Assembly (NCBI GenBank): GCA_021820485.1
Contig: JAKADO010000022.1
Coordinates: forward strand, 1 to 37,481
DNA: 37,481 bases
Direction of reading: 5' to 3'
DNA from: Bacillota bacterium
GTDB lineage: Bacteria > Bacillota > Sulfobacillia > Sulfobacillales > Sulfobacillaceae
Below, one piece after another: positions 31,409 to 37,481 of this stretch. The first letter of the stretch is position 1. The number at the start of each line of letters is the position of its first letter. The notes beneath the pieces are model-generated. The model ran no database searches and had not been told where the DNA came from. It saw only the letters and a list, made by a program, of their open reading frames with translations. The translations under genes and the position numbers were made by a program.

Positions 31409-32434
31409 CTATCCGCGAAATCCTTCCAGCACATGTCCGTCCACACCGCGCACGGTAGGCGCCGCCAAAAGCGCATTCCAGACCGCCTCTTCGGTGGCCT
31501 CGATTACGGCATCGAAGACGCGGCTGATGGGCGAACCATCGTCCAATTCCGGGTCCTGGCCCGTCAGCATGCCCTTCGAACCCGCCAACCGCGCATAATC
31601 CTCCGGCCGGGCCGTACTGAAGGCTAAAAAGAGTTCCCCACTGGTGTCGTTGGCAACCGATCCGGTGCGCCCTAGGCCAAGTCCCATGCGCTTCGCAATG
31701 CGCTTCAGCTCATGCGGCCACAAGGGCACGTCGGTGGCCGCCACCCCAACGCAGGAGCCATCCCGCAACACATCCGCCTGCGCCCGAACCCGCTCCAGGC
31801 CCTCGGGAGCCCGCATTTGATAAGGGCGCCCGAAATTGGTGTTGACCAGCACACCCACGGTGTACTCGCGATCACCCAGCCGAATGCGGCGGGACGCGGT
31901 TCCAATGCCGCCTTTGTATCCGAAAAGCTGCATGCCGGCCCCCGCTCCGCGGGCGCCTTCTGCAACCGGGCCGGACTGGACGGCGCGAAAGGCGTCGGCA
32001 AAGATGGACTCCGGCGTGGCGAAACGGAAGTCGTTCAAGTAGCTGTCATCGCACTCGCCCACCACTGGGAGCGGCAATTCGTCCTCCGGGCGACGGGCGG
32101 GATGCTGCAGAAAATCCTGCACAATCGCCTCATATCCTTGCCCCACGCTGCGTGTGTTGGTCAGCACAATCGGGGTTGAGAGAAGTCCCCATTCATCCAC
32201 ATTGGCCCGCCCCGTCATTTCGCCAAAACCATTCAGCACATCGGTTCCCGCGTAAACGGGGTGATGATAGACATCATCCCGGGGAATAATGACCGTTACG
32301 CCGGTGCGCTGCACCGACGGAGCATCCGTAATCCATTCCTGCTGTCCCACCAGCACTCCAGCCACGTCCGTAATGGCGTTTGTTTCCCCTGTGGGCAAAT
32401 CTCCCACCGTCAATCCCAATTCCCTCAGCCTCAT
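31409..32434 (-). CDS. S58-family aminopeptidase (DmpA/BapA-like, self-cleaving)
   Basis: A 341-residue member of peptidase family S58, an N-terminal-nucleophile fold. Visible blocks: NAITDVAGVLVGQ, VIIPR, TGRANVDEWGLLSTPIVLTNT, MQLFGYKGGIGTASRR, VGVLVNTNFGR and the cleavage region ANDTSGELFLAFST. By comparison with DmpA and BapA the precursor is cut before the Ser of SGE (Ser265 with ATG 32434), which becomes the nucleophile. DmpA frees N-terminal D- or L-residues from amides and peptides; BapA relatives cut beta-peptides. No signal peptide is seen. SD GGAGG precedes ATG 32434. A phosphotriesterase-like gene and a permease lie upstream on the same strand, suggesting uptake and cleavage of one substrate. 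Confidence 0.87.
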   Translation of the reverse strand: MRLRELGLTVGDLPTGETNAITDVAGVLVGQQEWITDAPSVQRTGVTVIIPRDDVYHHPVYAGTDVLNGFGEMTGRANVDEWGLLSTPIVLTNTRSVGQGYEAIVQDFLQHPARRPEDELPLPVVGECDDSYLNDFRFATPESIFADAFRAVQSGPVAEGARGAGAGMQLFGYKGGIGTASRRIRLGDREYTVGVLVNTNFGRPYQMRAPEGLERVRAQADVLRDGSCVGVAATDVPLWPHELKRIAKRMGLGLGRTGSVANDTSGELFLAFSTARPEDYARLAGSKGMLTGQDPELDDGSPISRVFDAVIEATEEAVWNALLAAPTVRGVDGHVLEGFRG

Positions 32435-32473
32435 CAATGTTTCCTCCGTGTGCCGAATTTTGCCAGCGCCGCG

Positions 32474-33520
32474 CTATGCCGAAAAGGATTCCCCGCTTCC
32501 CGCCAGGAAACGTGCCGGGTTCAGCGCCATCATGCGCTGGATGTCATCCGCCGAGAAGCCGATGCCCATGAGACGCGGCACAATCACCCGCAAAAGGTGG
32601 TCATAGCCCTTCCCTCCATAGCGATGCCACTGCATTTTGGTGCAGACGTCCTGCGCGAGCAGGATTTGCCCCACGTAGCCGCGGTGGGCCAACTCGGCCA
32701 ACGCGGCCATCCGCTCGTCGTCGGTGGACTCGCGTTCGCCGGCTTCCTCGAAACGGCATTCCGATCCCCACGTATCAAACTCCAACATCACGCCGCGTTG
32801 TGCCAGCGCCAGATGGTACGCCAAATCCAGATTCTCATCCAAATGGCTCAGGGCGACCCGCGACAGATCCGCTCCATAGGATTCCAGCGCATCCAAAACC
32901 GCCAATCCCTCGGCGCCGAAAATCGCCAGGTGGACATTAATCCCCACCGGATGCTCCCGCTGCACCGCCGCCGCCGCCCGCAAAACCTTCATCTCATCGG
33001 GGTGAATGGGGGAACTCGTCCCCAGTTCCCCCATCAACCCTGCCCGAATGTTGGTGCCGGGAAATCCTTCGGTGAGGTCGCGCAGCATATGCTCGTAGAG
33101 CGCCTCCCATGGCGCCTCGTGAAGCCATGCAGGGTGAGCCCGGCGCACATAAAAGCCGGTTCCCGCAACGATATGAAGCCCTGTCCGGTTGGACAAGTCC
33201 CGCAAGCCTTCAGGATAGGGACCGATGGTCATGGTCGAAAGATCCAAGACCGTTTGTCCTCCAGCGCGCCGAAAAGCCATCAGCTCTTCCGCCACCGTGT
33301 CCGCATCGTTGAGGTGCATATTGTCCTTTGAATGGTACGGATCGGCCAACAAGGCGTCGTAGATCCCCGGGCTCACCGGCTCCTCGACCAGCCATTGGCG
33401 ACCCGCGTCCTTGGGGTCATGCCAGAGACAGCTCAAATCGAGAAAAGCATGCTCGTGCGCCAGTGTAACTCCCAACTCCGCCGCCTCTACAGGCCCTCTC
33501 ACGGTCATCACTGCGGACAT
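32474..33520 (-). CDS. Phosphotriesterase-family metal-dependent hydrolase
   Basis: A 348-residue TIM-barrel amidohydrolase relative. Metal ligands by motif are His22 and His24 (LAHEHAF), bridging Glu165 (GLMGELG), His197 (INVHL), His226 (LSHLDEN) and Asp291 (LLAQDVC). Use of Glu instead of carboxylated Lys at the bridging position is as in E. coli PHP. Members of this branch are often lactonases or esterases rather than true phosphotriesterases. The substrate is unknown; it is flanked by an S58 aminopeptidase and an APC permease. ATG 33520 has SD GAGGGG; a second ATG at 33508 is also possible. Confidence 0.87.
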   Translation of the reverse strand: MSAVMTVRGPVEAAELGVTLAHEHAFLDLSCLWHDPKDAGRQWLVEEPVSPGIYDALLADPYHSKDNMHLNDADTVAEELMAFRRAGGQTVLDLSTMTIGPYPEGLRDLSNRTGLHIVAGTGFYVRRAHPAWLHEAPWEALYEHMLRDLTEGFPGTNIRAGLMGELGTSSPIHPDEMKVLRAAAAVQREHPVGINVHLAIFGAEGLAVLDALESYGADLSRVALSHLDENLDLAYHLALAQRGVMLEFDTWGSECRFEEAGERESTDDERMAALAELAHRGYVGQILLAQDVCTKMQWHRYGGKGYDHLLRVIVPRLMGIGFSADDIQRMMALNPARFLAGSGESFSA

Positions 33521-33553
33521 TCCTCTCGTCCCCTCTCTACCCAAGACATTCTG

Positions 33554-33585
33554 CCCGGCGAGGACAAGTCCTGCCGCTCGCCGGG
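33554..33585 (-). repeat. 9-bp inverted repeat between permease and hydrolase genes
   Basis: CCCGGCGAG (33554-33562), 14-nt loop, CTCGCCGGG (33577-33585), perfect. It sits 34 bases before the hydrolase ATG, after the permease stop. Without a T-run it is more likely an RNA-processing or partial-termination element, or an operator, than a full terminator. Confidence 0.5.
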
Positions 33586-33652
33586 ACTCAGCATTCAATT
33601 TCCTGGCATCGAGCAGCCAAACCTCCGCGATCCGACGCCCTAAGGCGTGCTC

Positions 33653-35059
33653 CTAGCCCGACACATCGGCGTCGCGTTCTTCGGCGATGAAGACACCCAT
33701 TTTAAGCCCCTTGTGGCGCGACACCACCGCAATTGCCAATACCAGCCCAACAGCCAAGATGGCAATCGACAGCCACATCAAGAGATTGTACGGGTACGGC
33801 TGGGGAGCCAACGTGGCGATTAAGGGTAAAATCAGCGCAACGGTGCCCAACGCAGGCGCGATGACGTGTAGCCACCAGGAAAAACGGTCGCGAAACTCCC
33901 GCAGATAGAGGACTGGAAGAGCGATGTTGACCAACGCAAACGCTACAATGATGGTGATCGTGCCGAGTGTCCCCAAATACTCGAAGGTGGTATACGGCCC
34001 CACCGCGAACCCCATCACCAGCCCCAGGGCAATCCAGATGCCGCCCGTGACCAGCAAGGCGGCCTTGGGGGTTTGGTACCGCGAATCCACGCGGCTCAAA
34101 AACCGCGGCAAAATGCCTTCCCGACCCAGACCCAACGCTACCCGCGCCAGGCCGTTGATGCTGGTGATGGCGGTGCTCGAAATGCTGGTGAATCCAGCGA
34201 GATACATAACGAACGCCAGCGGTCCCAACACCATGGTTCCGGCTTCCAGCATGGGAATCGCCGGCTTGACTAAGGCACTGGGAGAGTTGTGGAATATTTG
34301 AATCGTCGCCCACGTCAGCAGCGTATCAATGATGGCCGCAAGAATCAGCGTGCGAAATACGGCTTTCGGCACCGCCTTGGTGGGATCCTTGACCTCTTCC
34401 GCCAATGGGGCGCTGTAGCTTGCTCCGAGGAACATATAGACGGCCAACGGGAAGACCATGCCGAGCCCGCTGGATCCATGGAGAATGTTTGCCGGCGAGA
34501 ACGGTGCCAAGGATAAGGTGGACCACCGGGTGACGATAGCCATCACAAAAATCGCAGCTAGAACAGCCATTTCAAACAAGAACAACGCAATCGCCCATCG
34601 TGACGATACCCGTACGCCGCGCACCGTCACCCATAACAAGAGACCTGTCAGGATAACGGTAGTCAGCCACCAAGGGACAGATATGCCGATCAGCTCGTGG
34701 ATGGTGAGCGATGTCCAATATCCCCAATAGTCCAGAAATCCTGCTGATGTGGCGACATAGGCCAACTGATAGGCAATGCCCAGCGACGCCCCAGGAATGG
34801 GCCCCAAGGCACGCCCCACATAGGCGGGGTACATGCCTGCCGTCGGCATCACCTTGTTGAATTCGGCGACGGAGTTGACGTGAAAGGCCATAGCTACAGC
34901 CGCAATCAAAATGATTACCGGCGACCCCAATCCTGCCCCCGCCACAATCAGCCCCAGTGAGCCAAACAGCGCAAATGCAGGCGCCACGGTCGCTAGAGAC
35001 ACGCCGACCGCCTCGGCTTGAGACAGAGCTCCCCGTCGAAGAGTTGCTGTTGACTGCAT
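33653..35059 (-). CDS. APC-family amino acid permease
   Basis: A 468-residue membrane protein with about 12 hydrophobic segments. GVSLATVAPAFALFGSLG opens helix 1; MFLGASYSAPLAEEVKDPTKAVPKAV is the conserved helix-6/loop block; later helices contain AGFTSISSTAITSINGLARVALGLGREGILP. It is of the group that imports amino acids or amines by proton symport. It differs from the 535-residue permease at 22618. It heads the group with the phosphotriesterase-like and S58 genes. SD GGGGGAATATT precedes ATG 35059, and a copy of the shared promoter motif lies 26 bases upstream. Confidence 0.9.
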   Translation of the reverse strand: MQSTATLRRGALSQAEAVGVSLATVAPAFALFGSLGLIVAGAGLGSPVIILIAAVAMAFHVNSVAEFNKVMPTAGMYPAYVGRALGPIPGASLGIAYQLAYVATSAGFLDYWGYWTSLTIHELIGISVPWWLTTVILTGLLLWVTVRGVRVSSRWAIALFLFEMAVLAAIFVMAIVTRWSTLSLAPFSPANILHGSSGLGMVFPLAVYMFLGASYSAPLAEEVKDPTKAVPKAVFRTLILAAIIDTLLTWATIQIFHNSPSALVKPAIPMLEAGTMVLGPLAFVMYLAGFTSISSTAITSINGLARVALGLGREGILPRFLSRVDSRYQTPKAALLVTGGIWIALGLVMGFAVGPYTTFEYLGTLGTITIIVAFALVNIALPVLYLREFRDRFSWWLHVIAPALGTVALILPLIATLAPQPYPYNLLMWLSIAILAVGLVLAIAVVSRHKGLKMGVFIAEERDADVSG

Positions 35060-35084
35060 AATATTCCCCCTACAATAATATCTC

Positions 35085-35099
35085 TTAGCGATACCATGA
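35085..35099. promoter_or_regulatory. Candidate IclR-type operator upstream of the permease
   Basis: TTAGCGATACCATGA shares the exact 10-mer TTAGCGATAC with the complement of the operator at 30350-30373 and, like it, continues into CATGA. The rest of the gap 35060-35234 is AT-rich; TTTCTG and TATAGA 17 bases apart (minus strand, near 35140-35112) are a possible promoter. Confidence 0.45.
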
Positions 35100-35234
35100 G
35101 TGCGCTTATCTATACAATTACTTCTCTACGGCAGAAAAATCTCCTGTCGCACGATTGCGCATTATGCAAACTTTTTTGGTCCATTGCCTCTGCCCACGGG
35201 GGAAACGCTCCGCCCAACATCCGGAACCCTCCAT

Positions 35235-35263
35235 AAAAAAGCCGCCCCGCAGAGGAGGCGGCT
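35235..35263 (-). terminator. Intrinsic terminator of the glycosyltransferase operon
   Basis: Minus strand AGCCGCC (35263-35257), 10-nt loop, GGCGGCT (35246-35240), then a run of T (35240-35235). It lies 28 bases past the stop at 35292. Confidence 0.85.
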
Positions 35264-35291
35264 CTAATGTCGCTCTTTCGTCATGCGAAGT

Positions 35292-36323
35292 TCAAGCGGA
35301 TGGGGCACCTTTCAAAAACTGCAATAAAGCTTCGTGGAAGTTGTCCGAAAAACGCGGGACTGCGGCGAAACCCGCGTCCGTGGCCTCACGGTAACGGTTC
35401 GGTTCACCAAGCGATTCCAAGGCGGAAAGCCAGGAGAGAGGCGAGTCGTCCACCGCCAGCACGGCCGCGCGCACGCGTTCGGGGAGCCCGGGAATGCCTT
35501 CCCGATGAGCCACCACGGGCCGAGAAAATCCCATCGCTTCGAAGATTTTGCTTTGCGATCCGGCACCCAGCTTCACAGGGCTGATGGCAACTCCGTGGAT
35601 TTCATACAAGGGCTCCAAATGCGTTTGAAAACCCAGCCCGCGGACACCAGTCGGCCAGTCCTTGCGACCACTGCCCTTCCCGACGAGCGTCAGACGATAC
35701 CCCTTTTGGTGAAGGTGCGGCCAAACATTGGCCAAGAATTCCGTGAGCCCTAGATGATTGGGCAGATATGCCAGATTTCCCACCATCAACAACTGCCGTG
35801 GCTCAGCCGGAGGCAGCGCCTTTTTCTCAACCGTCCCGTTGGGGACTACGTGGGATTTGAGTCCCAACCGGCGAAGCCAATCAGCATCGGGCTTCGCGCT
35901 GACCCAGGCCGCATCGAACTGGCTTCCCCACCGCACCTCATCCTGGCCGACGCGCCACAATGTAGCCCGTTTCACCCACACCGCCGGACGGCGCCCCAAC
36001 CCCTGTCGATACCAATCCAGGCTGTCTGTCAAATCCAGCACCCGCCACGGGGCGGGAATGCTGAGCGCACTGGGAGCTGCGCCCAATTGAAAGGCGATTA
36101 CCCCGTCGAAGGACTCCCCGCTCCACAGGCCATGCTTTCGTCGAAGATACAGGGAGGAACTCTCGGTGCGCATGGGCTTCAATCGTGAATCGGCCCCAAT
36201 GACAATAACCTCCACCTCGTCAAACAGGCGGGAGGCCGCCTCATAAAGTCCCAGCAGCCGATTGCGGTCCCCTTGCCGGGGACCCTCGAGCGGGATCCGA
36301 GTCACCAGAGCCACCCGAGTCAT
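35292..36323 (-). CDS. Glycosyltransferase (GT4-like)
   Basis: A 343-residue two-lobed glycosyltransferase. The N-terminal lobe starts VALVTRIPLEGPRQGDRNRLL and contains WRVLDLTDSLDWYRQG; the C-terminal lobe has HVVPNGTVE, LLMVGNLAYLPNHLGLTEFL and the donor-site block LGAGSQSKIFEAMGFSRPVVAHREG. This resembles the TPR/MBL-free PEP-CTERM/WecG-type GT4 enzymes that use nucleotide sugars for surface polysaccharides; the exact donor is unknown. ATG 36323 overlaps the upstream GT4 stop (ATGA). A terminator follows. Confidence 0.83.
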   Translation of the reverse strand: MTRVALVTRIPLEGPRQGDRNRLLGLYEAASRLFDEVEVIVIGADSRLKPMRTESSSLYLRRKHGLWSGESFDGVIAFQLGAAPSALSIPAPWRVLDLTDSLDWYRQGLGRRPAVWVKRATLWRVGQDEVRWGSQFDAAWVSAKPDADWLRRLGLKSHVVPNGTVEKKALPPAEPRQLLMVGNLAYLPNHLGLTEFLANVWPHLHQKGYRLTLVGKGSGRKDWPTGVRGLGFQTHLEPLYEIHGVAISPVKLGAGSQSKIFEAMGFSRPVVAHREGIPGLPERVRAAVLAVDDSPLSWLSALESLGEPNRYREATDAGFAAVPRFSDNFHEALLQFLKGAPSA

Positions 36324-37378
36324 GAGCGGGACACCTCCTTGAGCACAGAGAGTGTCCGCTCCAACTGGTTTGACAACGCGTACTGGTTCGAAGCGACGGC
36401 ATAAGCCCGCTCCGCCAATGCGGCGCGGTTAAGAAGCGCATACTGAATCGCGGCGGCCAACGCCTCGCGGTCACCGGGCTCGACCGCAAGATGGGGATCG
36501 ACGGCGTCCAGCATTTCAGTCATGGCGCCCACCCGTGTGCCCACCACCGGCACGCCCGCCGCCAGCGCGTCGAGAACACTATAGGGCGCCCCTTCCTTGG
36601 CTGACGGTTGCACCAGCACATCGATGGATTCAAAGAAATTTGCCAACTCATCCACCCATCCCCGCCAATGAATGTTGGCATGCTGAGCTTGGTATTGCTC
36701 CACGAGAGGGCGAAAAAGCCCATCGCCCGCCAACTCCAACCGCCATTCAGGATGCGCGGCGATGACCGCCAGCAAGTCATGAAGCCCCTTTTCACGGCTG
36801 AAACGACCAAGAAACCCCACCCGATTCCCTGCCGCCCCAGGGAGCGGCGGCTCTGTGGCCTTTACGCCGTTCACAATCCGGTACACGTGGTCCACAGGGC
36901 CATATTGCCGGGCAAACCGCTCGTCATCGGCGGTCATGGTGATGATGGCGGCGCTGCGCCGAGCCGCCCATCGCTCCAATGTGCGAAACAGGAGGCGGAA
37001 AGAATTGCTTTGGGTCGGATCTTGAAACACGTAGCCGTGCGCTGTATACACCGCCGGCACGCCCACCCGGTGAGCCGCATAACGGGCCAAAATGCCAGCC
37101 TTGGAGCTGTGGCAATGCACCACATCGGGGCCTTCCGTGCGCATCATGTCGACAAGCGCCGCCAGGGCGCGGCGGTCGGCTTGCGGACGAATGTCGCGCA
37201 CCAAGTCAGGAAGGTATCGGACCGTTGAGACGCCCTTCAACTGACTCTCGACCCAGCGGCCGCCGCCATGCACCAGAGTCACCGTGTGCCCCGCTTCAAC
37301 CAGATATTGAATCAGCTCCACCACATGACGCTGGGCACCGCCGGGTTCTCCGCCAGTAATGACCTCCATGACGCGCAC
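36320..37378 (-). CDS. GT4 family glycosyltransferase
   Basis: A 352-residue GT-B enzyme. VMEVITGGEPGGAQRHVVEL is the typical GT4 opening, DVVHCHSSKAGILAR and PAVYTAHGYVFQDP follow, and the C-terminal lobe has GFLGRFSREKGL, the E-x7-E-type site KEGAPYSVLDALAAGVPVVGT, and GAMTEML. It transfers sugar to a surface glycan or lipid carrier. I chose GTG 37378, preceded by GGAGG at seven bases and giving MRVMEVITGG; the ATG at 37405 lacks an SD. Its SD lies in the 3' arm of the stem at 37386-37426, so translation may be regulated. Confidence 0.88.
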   Translation of the reverse strand: MRVMEVITGGEPGGAQRHVVELIQYLVEAGHTVTLVHGGGRWVESQLKGVSTVRYLPDLVRDIRPQADRRALAALVDMMRTEGPDVVHCHSSKAGILARYAAHRVGVPAVYTAHGYVFQDPTQSNSFRLLFRTLERWAARRSAAIITMTADDERFARQYGPVDHVYRIVNGVKATEPPLPGAAGNRVGFLGRFSREKGLHDLLAVIAAHPEWRLELAGDGLFRPLVEQYQAQHANIHWRGWVDELANFFESIDVLVQPSAKEGAPYSVLDALAAGVPVVGTRVGAMTEMLDAVDPHLAVEPGDREALAAAIQYALLNRAALAERAYAVASNQYALSNQLERTLSVLKEVSRS

Positions 37379-37385
37379 ACCGTAT

Positions 37386-37426
37386 CCTCCATTCCTTTTC
37401 ATCATATCGGAATCCCGGAATGGAGG
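37386..37426. promoter_or_regulatory. 10-bp inverted repeat covering the GT4 SD
   Basis: CCTCCATTCC (37386-37395) and GGAATGGAGG (37417-37426) are perfect complements with a 21-base loop. On the minus-strand transcript the 3' arm contains the SD GGAGG. Between divergent genes it could equally be a DNA operator. Confidence 0.6.
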
Positions 37427-37435
37427 CTAATCCGC

Positions 37436-37441
37436 TATACT
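37436..37441 (+). promoter_or_regulatory. Candidate -10 box of the gene starting at 37475
   Basis: TATACT at a suitable distance (about 33 bases) before the start codon; no clear -35 is present 17 bases upstream. Confidence 0.35.
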
Positions 37442-37474
37442 TGTTGGGGATATTCTTCAGAGGAGACGCACATC

Positions 37475-37481
37475 ATGCATT
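37475..37481 (+). CDS. Start of an unidentified gene (3' partial)
   Basis: ATG CAT is preceded at nine bases by AGAGGAG (37459-37465), a good SD, and by a TATACT box. Only two codons are inside the window, so the product cannot be named. Confidence 0.5.

Noticed and set aside
32261-33331. 356-codon open frame on the + strand
   Set aside because: Antisense to the phosphotriesterase-family gene; translation is low-complexity and shows no motif.
1-37481. Mobile element, prophage, CRISPR or defence island
   Set aside because: No transposase, integrase, terminal repeats, spacer array or nuclease-like gene is visible; base composition and SD use are uniform.

Overview
The window looks like chromosome from a GC-rich member of the Firmicutes (Bacillota). 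Evidence: strong AGGAGG-type Shine-Dalgarno (SD) sequences before most genes, many ATGA-type overlaps, a HemQ coproheme decarboxylase (monoderm heme route), a PadR plus HAAS-domain pair, an ABC-F protein with its own leader, and an IclR regulator. A lipoprotein resembling the cupredoxin sulfocyanin, with ligands lost, and the heavy amino-acid and aromatic catabolism would fit a Sulfobacillus-like acidophile. That genus-level guess is inference only. I see no rRNA, tRNA, CRISPR array, insertion sequence or phage gene.

Layout. 1-922 (+): end of a PadR regulator and a HAAS-domain membrane protein. 931-3573 (-): a PAS-GGDEF diguanylate cyclase and an ABC-F ATPase. The ABC-F gene follows a leader holding a 43-codon ORF, an intrinsic terminator abutting the ribosome site, and a competing antiterminator pairing. 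3883-9100 (-): a four-gene operon (aldehyde dehydrogenase, class III aminotransferase, family III CoA transferase, glutaryl-CoA dehydrogenase) that reads as 5-aminovalerate to glutarate to glutaryl-CoA to crotonyl-CoA. 9297-12452 (-): galT-galK-galM. 12665-15185 (-): paaABCD of the phenylacetyl-CoA epoxidase, without paaE, behind a leader packed with inverted repeats. 15410-15991 (-): an isochorismatase-like hydrolase.

16138-22463: a degenerate cupredoxin-like lipoprotein (+), two adjacent genes carrying four YbjQ-like domains (-), a frameshifted UlaG-like metallo-beta-lactamase-fold gene (-), a GH1 beta-glucosidase (-), hemQ (+) and an unknown lipoprotein (-). 22618-24225 (-): an APC permease with a clear terminator.

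24521-35059 forms a second amino-acid block: class III aminotransferase, glutamate-semialdehyde dehydrogenase (RocA-like), two-subunit CoA transferase and a second aminotransferase (-). A divergent IclR regulator (+) follows, then an S58 aminopeptidase, a phosphotriesterase-family hydrolase and another APC permease (-). A short motif (GCGATACACA / TTAGCGATAC) recurs upstream of the first aminotransferase operon and both permeases, suggesting one regulon, probably under the IclR protein. That regulator has no usual start codon that would keep its whole helix-turn-helix; the best start is an ATA overlapping the stop of a 12-codon upstream ORF.

35292-37378 (-): two glycosyltransferases with an ATGA overlap; the SD of the first sits in a perfect 10-bp stem. 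A new + gene begins at 37475 and leaves the window.
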